Origin: Enterobacterales bacterium
GTDB lineage: Bacteria; Pseudomonadota; Gammaproteobacteria; Enterobacterales; Succinivibrionaceae
Direction of reading: 5' to 3'
Length of the DNA stretch: 12,727 bases
NCBI GenBank assembly: GCA_900768635.1
Contig: CAAGDP010000152.1
Location: forward strand, 1 to 12,727
The notes under the pieces were generated by a model. It saw only the letters and a list, made by a program, of their open reading frames with translations, made no database searches and was not told the origin of the DNA. Made by a program: the position numbers and the translations under genes. Positions 8,280 to 12,727 of the stretch are shown one piece after another. The number at the start of each line of letters is the position of its first letter. Position 1 is the stretch's first letter.

Positions 8280-11051
8280 ATGAATAATTTTGATCTTGTC
8301 GGTTTCATGTATGAATACAATAGTATTTTAACCAGCATAAAGAATAAGCAACAGCAGATTGCAGATTCCTCTTTTGAAACTTCTGTAAATAATTCCTCTT
8401 CTCTCTCCAAACTTAATTCCCAGGCTTTATTTATGAATTTTGGGGAAGACAATCCTCTGATATTTTCTTCCTCCCAGTCTGAAGCTATCAGAAGAATCCA
8501 AAATTTTTTGAATAATGATGATCATAAGATTTTCCTTCTTAAAGGTTATGCCGGTACCGGAAAAACAGCCATACTGAATTTTATAAGTGATTACTTTCGC
8601 TATCGCAAACAGGATGTGTCTGTAGAGCTTATGGCCCCCACCGGTAAGGCTGCTTTGGTTCTTAACATCAAAATGGGATCAGCCTGCTGTTCAACAATTC
8701 ACCGGGGAATTTACGACACATCTGTTTTCAGTAAAGTTGGCAACTGTGCTGAAGAAAAGATTGAGGATAGCGAAGAAAAACCTATGGGATCTGTCGATCG
8801 TCTAATGAAGGAGGCAAAAAAGAAATATGACCTTCTGAAGATTGACAGTGGCATCAGAACCGACGTGAGCAAAGAGACTGAAAAGGATAAAAAGGTACGA
8901 ATACCTGTTCGAGAGAATATTCATCATTCTGCAGAACTTGTGCTTTATATTTTTGATGAAGCTTCAATGATCAGTAATACCTACAGTGAGATGAATGATT
9001 TTGTTTTCGGTTCTGGCTTTCTTCTTAATGATATTATTTCCTATACCGGAGTAGTTTCTGATCAGGTTAACTGTAAAATTATTTTTTGCGGTGATCCTGC
9101 TCAGCTCTGGCCGGTAGGAATGAATTGTTCTCCAGCATTGTCAGCCCATTATCTTGCAGAGCATTATAGATTGAAGTGTTCCGAAATAGAGATGACTGAG
9201 ATTTTGCGACAGTCAGAAGGCAGTGCTATTGTTTACAATGCCTGTAACATTCGGAATTCCATTGTCACTCATAATTTTTCTGCTCTTAATATTGAAACCG
9301 GGAATGACGTCTTTGAAATTAAGGTTGCTTCTAATAGATATCAACAGTGCAATAACTCCCTGTCACCATCTCCGGAAGACAGCCTTCCTGATTTTATAAA
9401 AAACGATCCCTTATTTCGTTCTGATCTGAACGACCCTTTTATGGAAGCCTATCTGGTATCTATTCAGAATAAGATCAGTAATCATACGGAAGTGATCACG
9501 TATTCTAACCGTGATGCGTTGATGCTTAATGAAAAAATCAGATCTTTTTTATTTGGAAAAAAGAATTTGCCTGTGCAGATTAAAGATAAGCTTTTGATCC
9601 GGCAAAATGCTTATGTAAATGAGGAAATATTCGTTTTTAACGGCGAATTTGTTCAGGTTACTGAAATTCTTTCTGAGCCGATAGAACAGGTTATAGATAT
9701 TAAGGTAGATCGATCAAAAATAGAAGATGAATATCCAAATCAGTTTACTCAATTAGTGGCTGATCAAAATTCATCTTATCTTACAGGAACAGTGCGACTG
9801 GTTCTTCAAAATCTTCGTCTCAGAAAATATGACAGTAATGGACAGCTGATCGAATTTGATTGTTCTGTACTGATTAATGAACTTTATTCTCAGAACAAGG
9901 AATTGTCTCTTCCTGAAAGAATGGCTGTTGATAAACTTTTTCGCCAGAGAATGATGAAAATCAGCCGGGATAAAGAACGGTATTATCAGGAATTGAGGGA
10001 AAATGATTTTGGTGAGCTTCTGGCTAATTCAATTCGGGTACAGTATGGATATGCAATAACCTGTCATAAAGCCCAGGGCAGTGAATGGGATGATGTATTT
10101 ATTTACGGTCAGCCTATTGTATCCATGAATATCTCCGAGGATAAATATCATTGGTACTACACAGCATTGACCCGTGCCAAAAAAAGGTTGTTTGTTTACA
10201 ATCCTCCTCATCTTACCAAATTTTCAGATATTCGTATTTACAGTGCCGATCAGAGTATTCTTGATAATACTGTTGCTCCGGTAAATCCTGATGAAGGTCT
10301 TTTTTATGCACCTCCGTCTGAGGTTGATTATGGAAACCTGCAACAGTATGCTGAAGAGCCCTTACCCTTTAAACCATTACCAGATACCGATATACCAAAT
10401 TTTAATCAGACCTCTCATGGTATCTCCCAGCCGGCTGTTATGGACATGGGCAGACTGTGTCTGAAATTCGGTGTTGCTGTACCTAATAGTATTACCGGAT
10501 GGCTTTTGGCTAAGATTTATGACCTATGTACTCATCACCATTATATTATTTCTGATGTACAACATTATAATTATCAGGAACGATACATTGTATGTGGCTC
10601 CAGAGGTGAAAGACTTCAGTTTAATATTTTTTTTAATAATAAAAATACTTTGACGAAGGTTTCCTATGAAGGAATCCTTAATCCTTTTAATAAAAGTTTT
10701 ATTGAATCTGTAGTCCGATTGAAAGGTTCAAGATATGTTGATAGCACATCTATAAATGATCCGGGAGATCTGGATCCTAATCTTCAGGAAATTTTTAATT
10801 ATTTTCAGACTCTTGCATCGCAGATAAATGCCAATGTAAGTGTATCCGGAGTAAAGCCCTTTTCTTTGCAGCTTCTGTTTCATCGGATAACAGAGGATCC
10901 GCAGACTGCTTTCCGCATCGATGAGACGATAGATGCAATAGTTTACTACAAGGCGAACTACAGGGTTTCAAATTTCTCTGTTATCAAAACTGATTCATCG
11001 GAATTTGCACGCCAGCTCACCCAGTTAATTAATGCACCTCACCAGTCATGA
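8280..11051 (+). CDS. RecD-like superfamily 1 DNA helicase with unknown C-terminal domain
   Basis: This 923-residue protein carries the SF1 helicase motif series: a Q near 60 (SSSQSEAI), Walker A GYAGTGKT (89-96, K95), motif Ia APTGKAA (119-125), the RecD/Pif1-type STIHR (138-142), Walker B FDEAS (225-229), motif III GDPAQL (271-276), an arginine in ILRQ (R310), motif V YAITCHKAQGSEW (591-603) and motif VI YYTALTRAKKRL (626-637, R632). All key residues are present, so active ATP-driven unwinding (probably 5'-3', as in the RecD group) is expected. A charged insertion of about 65 residues lies between STIHR and Walker B. Residues about 710-923 form an alpha/beta domain I cannot name. No nuclease motif is evident. 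The stop is 22 bp before the Csb2-like gene, so the two are probably co-transcribed. RecD itself acts in RecBCD, but no RecB or RecC is here. A RecD-type helicase also accompanies type IV-D CRISPR effectors. Confidence 0.93.
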   Translation: MNNFDLVGFMYEYNSILTSIKNKQQQIADSSFETSVNNSSSLSKLNSQALFMNFGEDNPLIFSSSQSEAIRRIQNFLNNDDHKIFLLKGYAGTGKTAILNFISDYFRYRKQDVSVELMAPTGKAALVLNIKMGSACCSTIHRGIYDTSVFSKVGNCAEEKIEDSEEKPMGSVDRLMKEAKKKYDLLKIDSGIRTDVSKETEKDKKVRIPVRENIHHSAELVLYIFDEASMISNTYSEMNDFVFGSGFLLNDIISYTGVVSDQVNCKIIFCGDPAQLWPVGMNCSPALSAHYLAEHYRLKCSEIEMTEILRQSEGSAIVYNACNIRNSIVTHNFSALNIETGNDVFEIKVASNRYQQCNNSLSPSPEDSLPDFIKNDPLFRSDLNDPFMEAYLVSIQNKISNHTEVITYSNRDALMLNEKIRSFLFGKKNLPVQIKDKLLIRQNAYVNEEIFVFNGEFVQVTEILSEPIEQVIDIKVDRSKIEDEYPNQFTQLVADQNSSYLTGTVRLVLQNLRLRKYDSNGQLIEFDCSVLINELYSQNKELSLPERMAVDKLFRQRMMKISRDKERYYQELRENDFGELLANSIRVQYGYAITCHKAQGSEWDDVFIYGQPIVSMNISEDKYHWYYTALTRAKKRLFVYNPPHLTKFSDIRIYSADQSILDNTVAPVNPDEGLFYAPPSEVDYGNLQQYAEEPLPFKPLPDTDIPNFNQTSHGISQPAVMDMGRLCLKFGVAVPNSITGWLLAKIYDLCTHHHYIISDVQHYNYQERYIVCGSRGERLQFNIFFNNKNTLTKVSYEGILNPFNKSFIESVVRLKGSRYVDSTSINDPGDLDPNLQEIFNYFQTLASQINANVSVSGVKPFSLQLLFHRITEDPQTAFRIDETIDAIVYYKANYRVSNFSVIKTDSSEFARQLTQLINAPHQS

Positions 11052-11060
11052 GAAACGAAA

Positions 11061-11066
11061 GAGGAG
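11061..11066 (+). promoter_or_regulatory. Shine-Dalgarno deciding the Csb2-like gene start
   Basis: GAGGAG lies seven bases before the ATG at 11074. An earlier in-frame ATG at 11032 overlaps the helicase gene, lacks such a site, and would add only a basic 14-residue leader. Starting at 11074 gives MLAIEV, which resembles how Csb2 proteins begin. Confidence 0.75.
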
Positions 11067-11073
11067 ATTAGAG

Positions 11074-12615
11074 ATGCTGGCAATTGAAGTTTTCGATAGA
11101 AAGAATATAGATCATTCAATCTTTAACTGTAAATCTTTTTTCTCTATTGAGGGAATTGAACAGGGAACTCCGCTTTGGTTATCTGCCACATTATGTGGAG
11201 TTTGTGGTTTTGTAGTTACTCAAGACAGACCGACTCTTATTTCCATAATAAAACAAATTTGTCTTACTTCCCCCATAATCTGGACATCCGAAGAAAAATT
11301 TCATAAATCAGATTATTTTTGTCTGATATATGATTTGCCGCATGTTTATGCTCAGGAAAAGGAAGCGTTAAGTAAGGCTTTAAGTTTTGTTTCATCTGTT
11401 CTCGATATTTCCTTTTTCGTTAGAATACTTGATGAGCTACCGAAAAACGGCTATTACAGTTTGCCGATACCTGTTGATGGATTGGATTCTGAATATTGTG
11501 TATCTCTTAAAAAAATTATACCTGATCCCTGGATTTTTTATGTAGGTTGGGAAAGAGCCGGTAAGTTTCTTCTGCCCGGGATTAATCCCCCGACCTTAAA
11601 AAATCTTTTAGCAACACCTGATACTGCTAATGAACTTCTGCAGGTATTAGCTCGCAAATGCTCAGATCTGTATAACCATATTTCCGCTGATGATGGTTGT
11701 GAGAATAAATTTACCCGTCTGATCTGTCATCAGCCCTATGAGGAAGTGCACCTTCATCAGAGTGACTTCAGGAATGGTACAATTGTCAGATACCGACTGG
11801 CGGGAAGCGGGAAAATTTCAGTGAATAAAGTATTGCTTCTTACTGATGCGGTTCATAAGGCTCTTATTTCCCGACTTATAAAAGTAAATCCTGAATTATC
11901 AGAGAGAAGTGATGAGTTGTTAAATAATTTCAGCACTGATAATAATGAAGTTTTGGAGCATTCAGATTTTTCAAATGAAACTGATGATCTTTTATTGCAT
12001 TCTGAAAAAGGTGGCTGGTCAGCTAATCTTATAAAAGAGATAACCGGATGCGATTTGCAGGGTAATAAGCTCTCTCAGGGTGTACATGGCTATATTTTGC
12101 CTGTTGTTTCCGGTTCTAAAATTGAAGGTATCATCTGGTGGACTCCAAATCATCTGTCCCGTCAGGAGGAGTTAAGCTTAAGAAGAAAATATCATATTTT
12201 CAGTAACATTTTCTCCTTGCAAATGATACCGTTAAATCAGGCAGGAAATATTAACAGTATTCAGTCTACAATATCCTATTCTCGATTAGTTGGACCATAT
12301 GCAACGTGGATATCTCTCACTCCTTATATACCTTCCATGTACATGAAAAAAAGTGGAAAAAATTCTCTGGAAGGGCAGATCCGGCTAGAAATTTCCAGAT
12401 TAAATCTAAATGCGGAATTGATTTCAGTTTTAATATTGCCGGTACCACGGATATTTTATGATATGGAACTTAAGAGAGGATCCAGAACACCAAAGCAGGA
12501 TTTTCGTGTTTTTGTAAGACTCGAGTTTTCTCACCCGGTGCCGGGACCTATAGCTATTGGCTACGGATCTCATTTCGGTTTAGGAGTTTTTGTTGCTGAA
12601 AACGGGTATTCATAA
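11074..12615 (+). CDS. Csb2/GSU0054-like (Cas5-Cas6 fusion) RAMP protein outside a visible CRISPR locus
   Basis: This 513-residue product matches the motif order I know for Csb2, the fused Cas5-Cas6 subunit of type I-G (ex I-U) CRISPR systems. It begins MLAIEV. A strand-helix segment, LLLTDAVHKALI, is followed by TG-x4-G with a downstream HGYILP (H338), then WWTPNHLSRQEE, then SLTPYIP (414-420) with KK and an LEGQIRLE helix. RGSRTP (468-473) follows. It ends with VPGPIAIGYG and SHFGLGVF (S499-F506), a Cas6-type glycine-rich loop close to the C-terminus, as in the family. Length also fits. Csb2 processes and binds CRISPR RNA. Here Tyr occupies position 423, where I recall a His in many relatives, so cleavage may be lost. 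The N-terminal 200 residues are diverged. No Cas7, Cas8, Cas3 or repeat array is visible. It lies 22 bp after the helicase stop. The call is motif-based and from memory. Confidence 0.78.
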   Translation: MLAIEVFDRKNIDHSIFNCKSFFSIEGIEQGTPLWLSATLCGVCGFVVTQDRPTLISIIKQICLTSPIIWTSEEKFHKSDYFCLIYDLPHVYAQEKEALSKALSFVSSVLDISFFVRILDELPKNGYYSLPIPVDGLDSEYCVSLKKIIPDPWIFYVGWERAGKFLLPGINPPTLKNLLATPDTANELLQVLARKCSDLYNHISADDGCENKFTRLICHQPYEEVHLHQSDFRNGTIVRYRLAGSGKISVNKVLLLTDAVHKALISRLIKVNPELSERSDELLNNFSTDNNEVLEHSDFSNETDDLLLHSEKGGWSANLIKEITGCDLQGNKLSQGVHGYILPVVSGSKIEGIIWWTPNHLSRQEELSLRRKYHIFSNIFSLQMIPLNQAGNINSIQSTISYSRLVGPYATWISLTPYIPSMYMKKSGKNSLEGQIRLEISRLNLNAELISVLILPVPRIFYDMELKRGSRTPKQDFRVFVRLEFSHPVPGPIAIGYGSHFGLGVFVAENGYS

Positions 12616-12727
12616 AAATCAAGCAGTTACCTTTTTGTTAGGTTTGCTACTGTTTTATAAGTAGATCAATTTGAGTCTTTTAAAACCATGCTTTTTCCAT
12701 TTTTCTGGAAATTTCTGATGATTGAAA
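12616..12727 (+). other. Downstream intergenic sequence with two weak hairpins
   Basis: No gene is visible. An imperfect hairpin (AGCA 12622-12625 with TGCT 12645-12648, and inner ACCT 12629-12632 with AGGT 12640-12643) is followed by ACTGTTTT, a feeble terminator candidate. A second short stem pairs TTTCCA (12694-12699) with TGGAAA (12706-12711). Either could end the helicase/Csb2-like transcript; neither is strong. Confidence 0.25.

Noticed and set aside
1..12727. CRISPR array expected beside a Csb2-like gene
   Set aside because: I found no regularly spaced repeats of about 25-40 bases anywhere in the window.

Overview
The window is AT-rich bacterial DNA. It carries six large genes, all on the + strand and using the standard code, with Shine-Dalgarno sites ahead of most of them. 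I see no RNA genes, transposases, CRISPR repeats or toxin/antitoxin pairs. The organism cannot be named from this sequence; a low-GC bacterium is all I can support. The unusual domain mix points to an accessory, probably conflict-related, locus rather than core metabolism.

Left block (1-7955): (1) a large protein with a degenerate Hsp70/actin-like core, whose reading frame is still open at base 1, so its start lies outside the window; (2) a 170-bp gap with a perfect inverted repeat, followed by an MSGPK-start coiled-coil protein; (3) a small zinc-ribbon plus FHA protein overlapping it by 8 bp; (4) a ClpB-like AAA+ ATPase with an intact second (D2-type) module, a first module without a P-loop, and a long disordered Ser/Thr-rich tail. 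Genes 2-4 are spaced like one operon.

A 324-bp non-coding gap (7956-8279) holds a GC-rich hairpin that could be a terminator and a small palindrome. It separates the left block from the right block (8280-12615). The right block has a RecD-like superfamily 1 helicase with a C-terminal domain I do not recognise. A protein whose C-terminal half matches, from memory, the Csb2/GSU0054 family follows 22 bp later. Csb2 is the Cas5-Cas6 fusion subunit of type I-G (formerly I-U) CRISPR-Cas, yet no repeat array, Cas7, Cas8, Cas3, Cas1 or Cas2 is present here.

My reading is a composite system. A phospho-dependent adaptor (FHA), a ClpB-type remodelling motor and a pseudo-Hsp70 appear to sit beside a RAMP-fold, possibly RNA-binding, protein paired with a DNA helicase. 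I know of no described defence system with this gene set. The link between the two blocks is inferred from adjacency and common strand only. The family calls for the AAA+, FHA and helicase genes are strong. The Csb2 and Hsp70-like calls rest on motif order recognised by eye and need profile or structure searches.
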